64,000 bases of DNA from Elephas maximus indicus. Its lineage: Eukaryota; Chordata; Mammalia; Proboscidea; Elephantidae. The translations under genes were made by a program, and so were the position numbers. The notes under the pieces were generated by a model. It saw nothing but the letters and a program-made list of their open reading frames with translations, searched no databases and was not told the DNA's origin. The stretch lies in contig NC_064821.1 of the NCBI RefSeq assembly GCF_024166365.1, forward strand, positions 47,333,093 to 47,397,092. Reading direction: 5' to 3'. The stretch's first letter is position 1. Each line of letters starts with the position of its first letter. Shown here one piece after another: positions 10,861 to 21,717 of this stretch.

Positions 10861-11025
10861 GGTGCCCTGCTGGTGCGGTGGTTAAGAGCTTGGCTGCTAA
10901 CCAAAAAGGCGGCAGTTCAGATCCAGCAGCTGCTTCTTGGAAACCCTATGGAGGAGTTCTACTCTGTCTTATAGGACCGCTATGAGTTGGAATCGACTTG
11001 TGGGCACTGGGTACATTGGGTTTTT
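10861..11025 (+). mobile_element. AfroSINE, short type
   Basis: GTGCCCTGCTGGTGCGGTGG to CTATGAGTTGGAATCGACTT; nested in minus-strand L1. Confidence 0.92.
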
Positions 11026-11258
11026 GTTCCATGACCTCGACAGCACTTGCAGCTGTCCAACTTTTTAATTATTGCCAATTTGGTAGGTGTGAATGGTATC
11101 TCACTGAGGTTTTAATTTGCATTTCCTGTATTTTTTCTAGGAACTTATATACTTTAAGTTTTCAGCTTATTGGTATAAACTTATTTATACTATCCTCTTT
11201 GATGTTTTTAATCTTGGCAATATCTGTAATTCCCCACCCTCCGCTTTTCATTCTTACG

Positions 11259-11413
11259 GAGCCCTAGCGGCACAGCGGTTAAGAACTCAGCTGGTAACCA
11301 AAAGGTCGGGAGCTTGAATCCACCAGCTGCTAGTTGGAAACCCTATGAGACAGTTCTACTCTATCCTGTAGGGTTGCTATGAGCTGGAATCCACTCAGTG
11401 GCAACAGGTTTGG
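11259..11413 (+). mobile_element. AfroSINE, short type, with TSD
   Basis: GGAGCCCTAGCGGCACAGCG to GAGCTGGAATCCACTCAG. TTCATTCTTA precedes it and recurs directly after it. Confidence 0.93.
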
Positions 11414-11892
11414 TTTCATTCTTATTGTTGATTTGTGCTTTCTCCTCTACCTTTCCTTTGATTAATCATGCAAGAGATTTGTCTATTTTACCAGTCTTTC
11501 CAAAGAATCAGCATTTGGCTTTGTTAATCATTTCTAGTGTATGGTTCTCCCCCTCCCCTGCCACACATTTTAGAAACTTCTACACTCTTATTTTTTTCCT
11601 CAACTATTTCTAACTTCTGAAGTTAAATACTTGGCTCATTAATTTGGGGGTTTTCTTATTTTCTAATGTAAACATTCAAATCTCTACTCTTTTTGGTATA
11701 TATTTATGTCAGCTTTTGTTAGCATTCAGTTTTGATTATTCCCAGGTATATGGTTTTGTTTTTTCTATTTACCTGCTTTTCATTATTGATTTCTAACTTA
11801 ATTGCGATGTGGTTAGAGCACTTGGTCTGTATGGTGCTAATTCTTTTGAGAGTTGTTGAAGCCTCATGCTCCATGTAAGATTGAAAAGAATG

Positions 11893-12831
11893 AGTGTTTT
11901 CACAACTGTCAGAATGGCTAAGATGAAAACCACAGAAGAAAAACTGACAATATCTGCAAAAACTAAACATAAACTAAGTATAACCACCATATGATCCACA
12001 AAGTACATATGATCCACCAAAGGCATGCGTAAGAATATTCATCACAGTGCCATTTGTTAGTAACATTTGTATTAGCTACAAAGAGGAAACAATGTAGATG
12101 TCCATCAGCAGAAGAATGGATAAATATCTTGTGGTTTCTTCATGTAATAGAATGAGAATGAAAACACATTTCTGCATGCATAAATCTCGCAAACATAATT
12201 TGAGCATAAGAAACCAGACACAAAAGAGTACTACTGTATGATTCCATTTATATAAAGTTTAAAAACAGACAAAATTAATCCATGGTATTAAAAGGCACAG
12301 TGTTGATTCCCTTTACCATGGATTATGACTGGGGTGGGGGGTAAGGGGGACTTCTGGGGTGCTGTAATGCTTTATTTCCTGACCCAAGTCCTGGTTACAT
12401 AGTGTGTTCACTTTGTGAAAATTCGTTAAGCCATATACTTTTGATTTGTGTACTGTTCTCTATGTATGTTATAGTTCAATAAAAAGTTTACCTAAAAAAA
12501 AGAAAGAAGAACCCTTTTAACTCAGTACTGAAGTCACTCCTGAAGTTCACCCTTCAGCCAAAGATTAGACAGGCCCATAAAACACAATGAGACTAAATGA
12601 GCACACCAGCCCAGGGGCAAGGATGAGAAGGCAGAAGGGGACAGGAAAGCTGGTAATGGGGAACCCAAGGTCAAGAAGGGGAGAGTGTTGACATGTCGTG
12701 GGGTTGGCAAACAATGTCACAAAACAATATGTGTATTAATTGTTTAATGAGAAAATAATTTGCTCTGTAAACCTTCATCTAAAGCAAAGTAAAAAAAAAA
12801 AAAAAAAAGGAGAAAGAAGAAAAAAAAAAGG
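11893..12831 (+). mobile_element. 5'-truncated L1 insertion(s), 3' end, in older L1
   Basis: The host L1 reads continuously if 11,893-12,831 is removed. AAAGAATG flanks it at 11,885-11,892 and 12,832-12,839. The left part is sense L1 3' sequence (GATGTCCATCAGCAGAAGAA, CAATAAAAAGTTTACCT). The right part, from about 12,513, is a second 3'-end-like segment (GACATGTCGTGGGGTTGG, TAAACCTTCATCTAAAGCAA) ending in a long A-rich tail. A reduced form of that last segment recurs at 32,821-32,881. Confidence 0.7.
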
Positions 12832-12964
12832 AAAGAATGTGTATTCTTAATTGCTGGTGCAGTGTTGATACATTCATTAAATCAAGCTTCTTAATTGTAC
12901 TGATCAAATCTCTATCCTTACTGATTTCTTATATACTTAATTTATCAATCACTAAGAGAAGTGT

Positions 12965-13163
12965 AAGGAGTCCAGGTGGTGCAACGGTTAAGCACTTGAC
13001 TGCTAACCATTGACAGTTTGAACGCACTCAGCAGCTCCGTGGGGAAAAAACATGGCAATCTACTCCTGTAAAGATTACAGCCAAGAAAACACTATGGGGC
13101 ATTCTTCTCTGTCACATGGGGTCTCTGTGAGTCATAATTGATTCAATGGCACCTAGCAACAAC
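12965..13163 (+). mobile_element. AfroSINE, long type, with 11-bp TSD
   Basis: AAGAGAAGTGT flanks at 12,954-12,964 and 13,164-13,174. Contains GTAAAGATTACAGCCAAGAA. It ends GGCACCTAGCAACAAC, which matches the RTE 3' terminus and supports RTE-driven mobilisation. Confidence 0.95.
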
Positions 13164-14246
13164 AAGAGAAGTGTGTTAAATTTTCTAACAGTGAATTTAT
13201 CAGTTTCTTATAGCTCTGCAATTATTTGCTTTTTATATCTTGAGTGTATGTTATTAGATGAATACAGTTTAGAATAATTATGCCTTCCCGGTAAATTTTT
13301 TATCATTATATAATCTTCTATCTCTAGCAAAGATTTTTGCTTTAATGTCTATTTTATCTGATTCTCATAAGCTATTCCCACCCTTGTTTGGCTACTATTT
13401 TCTAGTTTATATTCTTCTGTCCCCTGGCTTTCAGTTTTTTAGCTTATTTATGCTTTGGACCATCCACGGACTTTGAATGCCTTTCACCCCTGCATGGACC
13501 TGTGTGGGCCCATTTCAGCAGCTTAGGCCCTCACTGTCACAGTGCAGTGGTGTATGTGCCTGAGGTCTGACTTCAACTGTTCAGCTGTGTGGTTGAGAGG
13601 TTTTTGACGTTTGACGCCACTCTGCCTATTAAGCAGGGTCCTTACCTACCCACATCAGGGGCCTGAGGACTGGTGGCTCCACCCATGCCACCTAGCCACC
13701 CACGACAGGGGCCCAAGAATAAGTAGTGCCTCCCAGTCCTTACAGCCAAAAGAATTGGGTGCCCATGGCCTGGCTGCAGAGCCCACCCACCTGTGTGCTC
13801 TAGGGAACAGGGATGTGCTTTCCTCACAGACAGATGGGAAATGGTTGTCAGCCCCCTGCTTTGCTCAGAGTGTGACCCCCTGCTGCAGTTAGATACCTGT
13901 TCCTACACCAATCACTCCTGCTCTTCTTAAGACTGTAGGTGAGAGCCTGCACCACACACTTGGTGACCAACTACCTGGACACCTGAGCTGAATCAATATT
14001 AGAAAAGTGAATGGACTCCTGAGCTCATATACCTGTTAACAGCTCTAGCCATCTGGTGACAGGATGTTAGAGCTTCAAAGGCACCAATAATCAAGTTAGC
14101 TCACTCGAGCAGCCTACTTGGGCATATCAAAACAAAACAAAGCAAGAAGCTAGGACTCAGAAAGCAAACATAAAATAAACTAATACAATAACTTATAGTT
14201 AGCTTGGAGACAACAGTCAATATCAAATTACATAAAGAAGCAGGCC

Positions 14247-15227
14247 ATGATTGCTTCAACAAGCTCCCAAAACAAAGAATCAAGGAATCTTCCAGATGAA
14301 GATATATTCCTGGAATTACCAGAGGTAGAATACAAAAGATTAATATATAGAACTCTTCAAGAGATCAGGAAGGAGATTAAGCAAAATGCAGAACAAGTCA
14401 AGGAACACACAGATAAAGCAGTAGAGCAAATTAAGAAAGTTATTCAAAAGCATAATAACAAATTTAATGGGTTGCAAGAATCCACAGAGAGACAGCAAAC
14501 AGAAATTCAGAAGATTAACAATAAAATTTCAGAATTAGACAACTCAATAGAAATAGGAGTAGAATTGAGGATATGGAAGTCAGAATTAGTGAGATTGAAG
14601 ATAAAATACTTGGCACCACTATATTCAAAGAAGAGTCAGATAAAAGAATTAAAAAAAATGAAGAAACCCTAAGAATCATGTGGGACTCTATCAAGAGAAA
14701 TAACCTATGAGTGATTGCAGTACCAGAACAGGGAGGGAGAACAGAAAATACAGAAAGAATTGTTGCAGAAAACTTCCCTGATATTGTGAAAGATGAGAAG
14801 ACGTCTATCCAAGATGCTCATCAAACCCCACACAAGGTAGATCCCAAAAGAAAGTCACCAAGACATATTATAATCAAACTTGGCAAAACCAAAGATAAAG
14901 AGAGAATTTTAAGAGCAGCTAGGGATAAATGTTTTTTTTGGTTTTTTTAGGGATAAATGAACGATCACCTACAGAGGAGAGTCAATAAGAATAAGCTCAG
15001 ACTACTCGGCAGAAACCATGCAGTCAGGAAGGCAATGGCATGAGATATATAAAGCCTTGAAAAAAAAGAATTGCCAGCCAAGAATCATATGTCCAGCAAA
15101 ACTGTCTCTCAAGTATGAAGGAAAAATTAGGACATTTCCAGATGAACAGAAGTTTAGAGAATTTGCAATAACCAGACCAAAACTACAAGAAATACTAAAG
15201 GAAGTCCTCTGGTTAGAAAATCAGTAA
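14247..15227 (+). pseudogene. L1 ORF1 (RNA-binding chaperone), broken
   Basis: L1 ORF1 protein is a trimeric coiled-coil RNA-binding chaperone. Residues 15-110 of the first open segment (14,247-14,672) are Lys/Glu/Gln/Asn-rich heptad-like coiled coil (IEKVIQKHNNKF region). The second segment (14,711-14,950) holds the RRM-like region with IVAENFPDIV and SPRHIIIKLGKTKDKERILR. The third (15,018-15,227) holds the C-terminal domain with QPRIICPAKLSLKYEGKIR and TRPKLQEILKEVL. Frames change between segments and a 17-bp T-rich insertion at 14,932-14,948 interrupts the second. Not functional. Confidence 0.85.
14932..14948 (+). mobile_element. 17-bp ultra-truncated insertion with 11-bp TSD
   Basis: AGGGATAAATG occurs at 14,921-14,931 and 14,949-14,959, and the 17 bases between are T8-GG-T7. 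This equals the T-rich GG-interrupted end seen in AfroSINE copies, and the L1 ORF1 frame is restored if one repeat and the insert are removed. Confidence 0.7.
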
Positions 15228-15785
15228 CATCAGGTATTGACCCAAGACTAGAACACAGGATAGCAACCAGATATCAACCCAGATAGGGAAATCACAAAAA
15301 TAAATCAAGATAAAAAAATGCTCAAAACAGGGAAACAGAGGTGTCATTATATAAAAGATGACAACATTTAAATCGATGTAATCATAAATCTTTCATATGG
15401 GGAGGAAGTCAAGGCGACATAAAGAGATAAAAGTTTGGGTTAAACTTAGGAAAATGGAGGGTAAATATTACAGTAACCACAAAGGTGACTAACAATCCTA
15501 CATATCAAAATAAAATACAAGAAAAACATAAAGCCTCAGCAAAAACAAAATCAACAACAATGAAAAAGAGGAAAAGACGATATACAAAGAAAAACTACTT
15601 GGCACAAAAAATTAAATGGAAAAAATCTGTCAACAACACACAAAAAAAGACACCAAAATGACAGCACTAAAACTCATACCTATCCATAATTATGCTGAAT
15701 GTAAGTGGACTAAATGCACAAATAAAGAGACTGAGAGTGGCAGAACGGATTAAAAAACACAATTGGTTTATATTTATGCTTTGGA

Positions 15786-15930
15786 AACACCTCTGGTGAA
15801 CATTATGTAACTGAACTATTTTAAAATCTGGTCTGTGTTTTCTTTTACCTAGTATTCATCTTGTGACTCTTCATTGTTGCAGTTGAGAATTTAATAGTCT
15901 ATTTTAGCTTTTGCTTTTTTTTTTTTTTTT
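15786..15930 (-). repeat. Continuation of old L1; T-run at right
   Basis: Resumes the minus-strand L1 interrupted by the half-L1. A long T run at about 15,914-15,931 abuts the next RTE copy. Confidence 0.5.
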
Positions 15931-16326
15931 TTGTCCCCCTCTTGCTGCTTGATGCTTTTGAATTATGGTGTTGGCAAAGAAAATTGAATATACCATAGAC
16001 TACCAAAAGAACCAACAAATCTGCCTTGGAAGAAATACAGCCAGAACGCTCATTAGAAGCAAGGATGGCGAGACTATGTCTCACATACTTTGGACATGTT
16101 ATCAGGAGGGATCAGTGCCTGGAGAAGGACATCATGCTTGGTAAAGTAGAGGGTCAGTGAAAAAGGGGAAGACCCTCAATGAGATGGATTGACACAGTGG
16201 CTGCAACAAGGGGTTCAAGCATAACAATCATTTTGAGGATGGCACAGGACCGGACAGTGTTTTGTTCTGTTGTATGTAGGGTCAATATGAGTTGGAACCG
16301 ACTCGACGGTACCTAACAACAACAAC
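15931..16326 (+). mobile_element. RTE LINE, 3' terminal part
   Basis: The RT C-terminal region is recognisable (ACCATAGACTACCAAAAGAA; GGAAGACCCTCAATGAGATG; GGCACAGGACCGGACAGTGT), ending AACCGACTCGACGG then CTAACAACAACAAC. The (AAC)n end and the shared tail with AfroSINE are clear here. Confidence 0.9.
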
Positions 16327-16520
16327 ATACAAGAAAAATAACCATCCTTTGTTAAGCCACTGTTAGTTGGTGTTTGTTATTTGCTTTCAAAAGTCGTCTC
16401 AACCAATATATAGCTTTGTTTTTAGGTGTGTCTTTTGTGAATAACACATAAATTTTGTTGTTGCTGACTTGACTTTATTCACCTTCCTGTGATCTTATTT
16501 CATGTTTGCTTATTACCACA
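16327..16520 (-). repeat. Old L1 ORF2 fragment
   Basis: Antisense L1-like text (TGTCTTTTGTGAATAACACA) continues the host L1. Confidence 0.45.
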
Positions 16521-17062
16521 TGTCTTGGTTATCTAGTGCTGCTATAACAGAAATACTGCAAGTGGATGGCTTTAAAAAAGAGAAATTTATTCTCTCACAA
16601 TCTAGGAGGCTAGAAGTCTGAATTCAGGGTGCCAGTTCCAGGGAAAGGCTTTCTTTCTCTGTAGGCTCTGGGGGAAGGCCCTTGTCCTCAATCTTCCCTG
16701 GTCAAGGAGTTTCTCAGCACAGGGACCCTAGGTCCAAAGGACATGCTATTCTTCTGATTCTCGTTTCTTGGTGGTGTGAGGTCTCACTGTCTTTCTGCTC
16801 TCTTCTCTCTTTTATATATATCTCAGAAGAGACTGGCTTAAGACACAACCTAATCTTGTAGATTGATTCCTGCCTCATTAACATAACTGACATTAATCCT
16901 ACCTCGTTAACATCATAGAGTAGGATATACAAAAAAAAAAAAAAAAAAACACGGGAAAATCACATCAGATGACAAAACGGTGGACAATCACACAATACTG
17001 GAAATCATGGCCCAGCCAAGTTGATACACATTTTTGGGGGGGACACAATTTAATCCATGACA
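16521..17062 (-). mobile_element. Solo LTR, MaLR-like family A
   Basis: Reverse-strand copy: TGTCTTGGTTATCTAGTGCT at the left, TTTAATCCATGACA at the right. The motif GACTTCTAGCCTCCTAGA is present reverse-complemented near 16,602-16,620. An A18 run at 16,931-16,949 interrupts it. Confidence 0.85.
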
Positions 17063-18093
17063 CCATGTTTTGTTGTTATATTAAATTTCCTTCTTATAAT
17101 TTGTTGGATTGATCATTTTAAAAAGTAATTTTTTTTTTCTCGAATGGTTTAGAAGTTGTACACCCAGTATCTATTGTTCCAACTGGAATAATTTTCCAGT
17201 CTTTTTTCTCCTTGTCCTGTAGTTTGGATAATTTCTCTTCTTCTGTCTTTATGTTCACTGTGAATTGGAATTGACTTGGCAGCTGTGGGTTTTTTTGGTC
17301 TTTATATTCACTGATCCTTTCCTTTGCAGTGTTCAATCCTTGTGAATCCCATAAAACAAAAATCTTTTTTCAGTTGTTGTATCTTTCAGTTTTAGGATTT
17401 CCATTTGGTTCTTTTTTAGAGTTTCCATGTCACGCCTGAAATTCCCTGTTTCTTCACCCATTGCATCCATCTTTTTTTATAAATTCTTTAACATATTTAT
17501 AAGTATTTTAAAGTCTTCGCTAATTCCAGGATCTGGCTCATCTGTAGTTTTGCATTTATTTATTGTTTTTCTCCTGATTATGGGTTACAATTTACTTCTT
17601 CTTTGTATATCTTGTAAGTATTGATCATATAGTGGACATTATGGATGATACATTGTTATACAGTGGTTTCAGATATCTTCCTCTGAAGAATGATGAATTT
17701 TGTTCTGGCAGGTGGTTAAGTTACTAGCAGATAACCTTGATACTGTGGAAGCTTCTTTCTAGGCTTTGTTAGGGAAAGCTTATGTCAGGTTTGCCCTTAG
17801 TCCTGGGATATGGCTTTCACTTCTAAAACATAGCCCTTCTGAGGTTTTAACAGAAAGCCCAAGATGTTCACCAAGGCCCTCTAACTTGGCTGGAATTTAA
17901 TTACAAATTCTGTTTCCACAGCTGGGCAGCTGCTGAAATCTTTCTTATTTCATTGAGCCCCCTGGTTGTTGCTTTTCACTGGGCTACTTGGAGCCTGAAT
18001 CATAGCTCAGGATTCAGCTAAGGATTTCAGGGGTATTTATATGCAGATTATGGGGCTCTCTCCTTCCCAAGATTTACCTTCTCACAGTTCCTG
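17063..18093 (-). repeat. Old L1-like antisense sequence
   Basis: GGATTTCCATTTGGTTCTTT and CACCCATTGCATCCATC resemble antisense 5'-region text common in old L1M elements. No ORF of interest. Confidence 0.4.
17262..17298 (+). mobile_element. AfroSINE tail, 5'-truncated, with TSD
   Basis: Only GAATTGGAATTGACTTGGCA and the GT-rich tail remain. GTCTTTATGTTCACT to its left recurs as GTCTTTATATTCACT to its right. Confidence 0.75.
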
Positions 18094-19445
18094 GATATTC
18101 TGGTGGTGGTGGTGTTAGGTGCCTTCAAGTGTGTTCCGTCTCATAGCAACCCTATGTACAACAGAATGAAACACTGCCCAGTCCTGCGCCATCCTCACGA
18201 TCATTGTTATTGCTTGAGCCCATTGTTGCAGCCACTGTGCCAATCCATCTCAGCGAGGGTCCTCCATTTTTTTGCTGACCCTCTCTACTTTACCAAGCAT
18301 GACATCCTTCTTCAGGGACTGATTCCTCCCGATAACATGTGAGACGTGGTCTCACCATCCTTGCTTCTAAGGAGCATTCTGGCTGTACTTCTTCCAAGGC
18401 AGATTTGTTCATTCTTTTGGCAGTCCATGGTATATTCAATATCCTTCACCAGCACCATAATTCAAAGGCATCAGTTCTTTTTCTGTCCTCCTTATTCATT
18501 GTGCAGCTTTCGCATGCATATGAGGCAATTGACAACACCATGGCTTGGGTCAGGTACCTCAGTCCCCAGAGTGACATCTTTGCTTTTTAACACTTTAAAG
18601 AGGTCTTTTGCAGCAGATTTGCCCAATGCAATGCATCGTTTGATTTCTTGACTGCTGCTTCCATGGGTGTTGATTATGGATCCAAGTAAAATGAAAGCCT
18701 TGACAACTTCAGTCTTTTCTCCGTTCTTTGTGATGTTGCTTATTGGTCCAGTTGTGAGGATTTTAATTTTCTTTATATTGAGGTGTAATCCATACTGAAG
18801 GCTATAGTCTTTGATCTTCATCAGTAAGTGCTTCATGTCCTCTTTACTTTCAGCAAGCAAGGCTGTGTCCTCTGCATAATGCAGATTGTTAATGAGTCTT
18901 CCTCCAATCCTGATGCCCCGATCTTCTTCATATTGTCCAGCTTCTTGGATTATTTGCTCAGCATACAGATTGAGTAAGTATGGTGAGAGGATACAACCTT
19001 GATGCACACCTTTCATGATTTTAAACCATGCAGTATCCCCTTGTTCAGTTCGAACGACTGCCTCTTGATCTATGTTCAGATTCCTCATGAGCACAATTAA
19101 GTGTTCTGGAATTCGCATTCTTCCCAATGTTATCCATAATTTGTTATGGTCCACATAATCGAATGTGTTTGCATAGTCAGTAAAATACAAGTAAACTTCT
19201 TTCTGGTATTCTTTGCTTTTACCAGGATCCGTCTGACATCAGCAGTGATATCGCTGGTTCTATGTCCTCTTCTGAATCTGGCTTGAATTTCTAGCAGTGA
19301 CCTGTCAATGTACTGCTGTATCTGCTTTTGACTGCTCTTCAGCAAAATTTTATTGCATGTGATATTAATGATATTGTTCAATAATTTCTGCATTTGGTTG
19401 GGTCACCTTTCTTTGGAATAGGCTTAAATATGGATCTCTTCCAGT
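18094..19445 (-). mobile_element. RTE/BovB-type LINE, RT half
   Basis: From 19,445 down it matches the RTE at 63.58 kb (CCAAAGAAAGGTGACC). It ends at its 3' terminus near 18,094 with GTTAGGTGCC and a (GGT)n edge, complement of the usual (AAC)-like tail. About 1.35 kb remains; the endonuclease is absent. Confidence 0.9.
18492..19190 (-). pseudogene. RTE reverse transcriptase fragment, YAED active site
   Basis: LINE reverse transcriptase copies element RNA into DNA at the nicked target. This 232-codon open stretch starts in the first catalytic block (FTDYANTFDYVDHNKLW), continues through GVHQGCILSPYLLNLYAEQI and the active-site loop LHYAEDTALLAESKED to the thumb region KEIKRCIALGKSA-like text. 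The RT family has YADD at the loop; here the first Asp is Glu. The first-block pattern also departs from the usual FxDxxKAFD. An upstream piece (19,130-19,393) in another frame gives the preceding RT motifs. Frameshifts and the active-site change mean it is dead. Confidence 0.88.
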
Positions 19446-19910
19446 ACTGAATTCTGATTTCTGTCTGATGCTTTTTGTTTGAAATCTATTTCTTCTGTAC
19501 TGAGTAGATTAGGGAACATTCTTGAGAGGAAAGCTATTTAAATGTGGATCTCCCCTAGGTCGTTTCCCTTCTTTTGAGGGCACTCGTTGCCTCTAGTACC
19601 TTCAAATAGTTGTTTTTTATAGTTTATATATTTTATTATTCACATATTTTATTATATATTTATTATATACATATGTTGTCCTGAGTTTATAATTGTTACA
19701 GGCAGGATGACTAATCTGGTACAAATTTCTCTGCTATTACCTGAAATAGAACTCATTCTCTAAATTTTTAATGTACACTTGGTAGTATTCAGCAATATCC
19801 AAAACTAATCAGTCTATCCTCTCTTCCAAAAAGACAAAAACTTATCCTGCTTTTACTTCCTTCCTCATTCTTCTTTCTCTTGAATTAAGCTGGGATTTTA
19901 GTTCTACACT
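19446..19910. other. Unassigned AT-rich sequence
   Basis: TA-rich near 19,620-19,675. No gene or clear family. Confidence 0.4.
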
Positions 19911-19918
19911 GTTATTAG

Positions 19919-20129
19919 GAACGCTGGTGGTGCAGTGGTTAAAGCACTCAGCTGCTAACCAGGAGGTCGGTGGTTCGAATCTACCAGCCACTCCACAGGA
20001 GGATGATAAAGCAGTATGCTTCTGTAAAGATTTACAGCCTTGGAAACATGGGACACTTCTACACTGTCCTATACGGTCTTTCTCAGTTGGAATCAACTCA
20101 GTGGCAGTGGGCTTGGTTTGGTGGGTTTA
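19919..20129 (+). mobile_element. AfroSINE, long type, with TSD
   Basis: TGTTATTA on both sides. Head GGAACGCTGGTGGTGCAGTG, middle TGTAAAGATTTACAGCCTTG, tail CAGTTGGAATCAACTCAG. Confidence 0.93.
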
Positions 20130-21717
20130 TTGTTATTAATTTCTTAGTTATGGGTGGACAATTATTTAAACTTAACCATAAGCTATAATGACTGCTTTGT
20201 TTGCCATTGCCCTTTGGGTATCACTTCTTCTTTCTTGCATTCTTTTTATTTTGCTGGTTTACAGTCCTTCAGAATTCTTTCAGAGAGTACATCTGAGAGT
20301 GACTCCTGAAGTTTTGTATGGCCTAAAATATTTTATTTTGACCTTTCACTTGAATGCTAATTTGGCTGAATACAGGACTCTGGCCTGGGTTCAAAATAAT
20401 TCTTTCTTAGAACCTTAATGATATTTCTCCATTTCCTTCTAGCATCCAATGTTGCTGGGCTCATATGATTCTTATTTTCTAGTACCTCATTTCTTGTTTG
20501 TTTTTCTCGAGAAGGTTTATTGTTTGTTTTTAGAAGGTTTATCCTCTTTATCCTTGGTGTTCCAAAGTTTTGGGAAATGTGTCTTAGTGTGGTCTTATTT
20601 TCAAGGAAATCATCTGGCATTCAGAGTTCCGTATCCACGTGCAGAGCTGTTATCTTTCTTCAGATGTGGGAAATTTCCTTCCGTTATGTTTTAATTATTT
20701 CTTCCGTGCCATTCCCCATTTCTTCCTTCTCCGATTCCTGTTAGATGGATATGGATGTTCTGGATCTGTTGCTGTTGTTGGTTGCTATGGAGTCGATTCC
20801 AACGCATGGTGACCCCATGTGTGTCAGAGTAGAATTGTGTTCTGTAGGGTTTTCAAGGCCGTGACCTTTTGGAAGCAGATCGCCAGGCCTGTCTCTGAAG
20901 CTCCTCTGGGTGGTTCAAATCACCAGTCTTTATGGCTAATAGTGAACCGCTTAACCGTTTGTGCTACCCAGGGCCTCTTGTTCTGGATGTACCCTGTGTG
21001 TTAGCTTTTCTTCAGCCTTTTTTGTTTGTTTGTTTTCCCCCACACTAGCATGTTCTTATTTCCTGGAGGTAATATTCTGTCTAATCTCTAAGGATTATTT
21101 TAACAGCTGCTTGTTTTATGAATGTTTGTATGGATGTTAGTCTTTGTTTATTGAGTTTTGTGCTGTTCTTAATTTTCCTCAAATGCTTGGTGATTTTTTT
21201 ATTTTATGTTCCTATTTGTGTTTGAAAATCCCTGTCCTCCTGACTGTGGATCCAGGTTCTGATGACCTGAGCTTGCCTCTGGTGACTGTGGAAAAGGAAG
21301 GGCACATGATTCTGGACAGGGCTTGAGGTAGGGTTGGGTGCTGTCCATTGGGAGGGGTCTCTATGCCACCTAGAGATTTCTTGCTGTTCTGGGACCTTGA
21401 TGTGCCTCTCTGGCACCAACGCTGTAGCCTGTGGGCACACACTGGGCAGGTTACTACAAGAGAGGTGGGGCAGGGGCAGAAGCTGGCTGGCTGATGCTCT
21501 GAAAATAATTCCCCCAATAATCACTCTGATGATTACCCGAGGACTCCTTCCTGTTCTATTTCCGTAAATGTACAGCTTTCTCATAACTCTCAGAACTACC
21601 TTCACAGAAGTCATTTCCTATGGGTGTTTAGTTTCTCTTTCACTTTGGTCCTATTTATCTATCAAATCCACCTATCTGCTTTCTACCTTTCATGAATTCC
21701 TGAAACAGCCTGATATG
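20130..21717 (-). repeat. Old L1-like antisense sequence (interrupted)
   Basis: GAAGTTTTGTATGGCCTAAA, CTTCTAGCATCCAATGTTGC and CCTCTTTATCCTTGGTGTTC are typical of antisense text in old L1M 5' regions. From about 21,200 the sequence becomes GC-richer and unassigned. A 136-codon minus ORF at 21,204-21,614 shows no family features. Confidence 0.45.
20766..20979 (-). mobile_element. AfroSINE, 'GGAAGCAGATC' type, with 9-bp TSD
   Basis: GTTCTGGAT at 20,757-20,765 and 20,980-20,988. Near-consensus body (CCTTTTGGAAGCAGATCGCC) makes this a good reference copy for the subtype. Confidence 0.95.

Larger units (their letters stand above)
9424..13445 (-). repeat. Old L1 (3'UTR to ORF2), heavily interrupted
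   Basis: Antisense L1 text recurs between younger insertions: GTAGTATTCCATTGC-like text near 9,765, TTGGTAGGTGTGAATGGTAT near 11,080, CCAAAGAATCAGCATTTGGC near 11,500, GAATGTGTATTCTTAATTGC near 12,835 and CTTACTGATTTCTTATATAC near 12,915. The order is 3' to 5' left to right, consistent with one or a few minus-strand L1s. No intact ORF2 frame remains. Confidence 0.7.
13460..15770 (+). mobile_element. Half-length L1 (HAL1-like): 5'UTR, ORF1, start of ORF2
   Basis: A 15-bp direct repeat TATTTATGCTTTGGA flanks the element exactly (13,445-13,459 and 15,771-15,785), so 2,311 bp inserted as one unit into minus-strand L1. Order: GC-rich 5'UTR to about 14,246; ORF1 remnants 14,247-15,227; A-rich spacer; then the first 30 or so codons of an L1 ORF2 endonuclease (frame reads LNVSGLNAQIKRLRVAERIK near 15,695-15,755). 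The element stops at once after ATTAAAAAACACAATTGG. It lacks RT and the normal 3'UTR. It resembles the half-LINE arrangement known for HAL1, but with the very start of ORF2 retained. Confidence 0.75.

Noticed and set aside
21204..21614. 136-codon minus-strand ORF
   Set aside because: Overlaps a second frame of similar length, with no family features; judged chance in GC-richer DNA.
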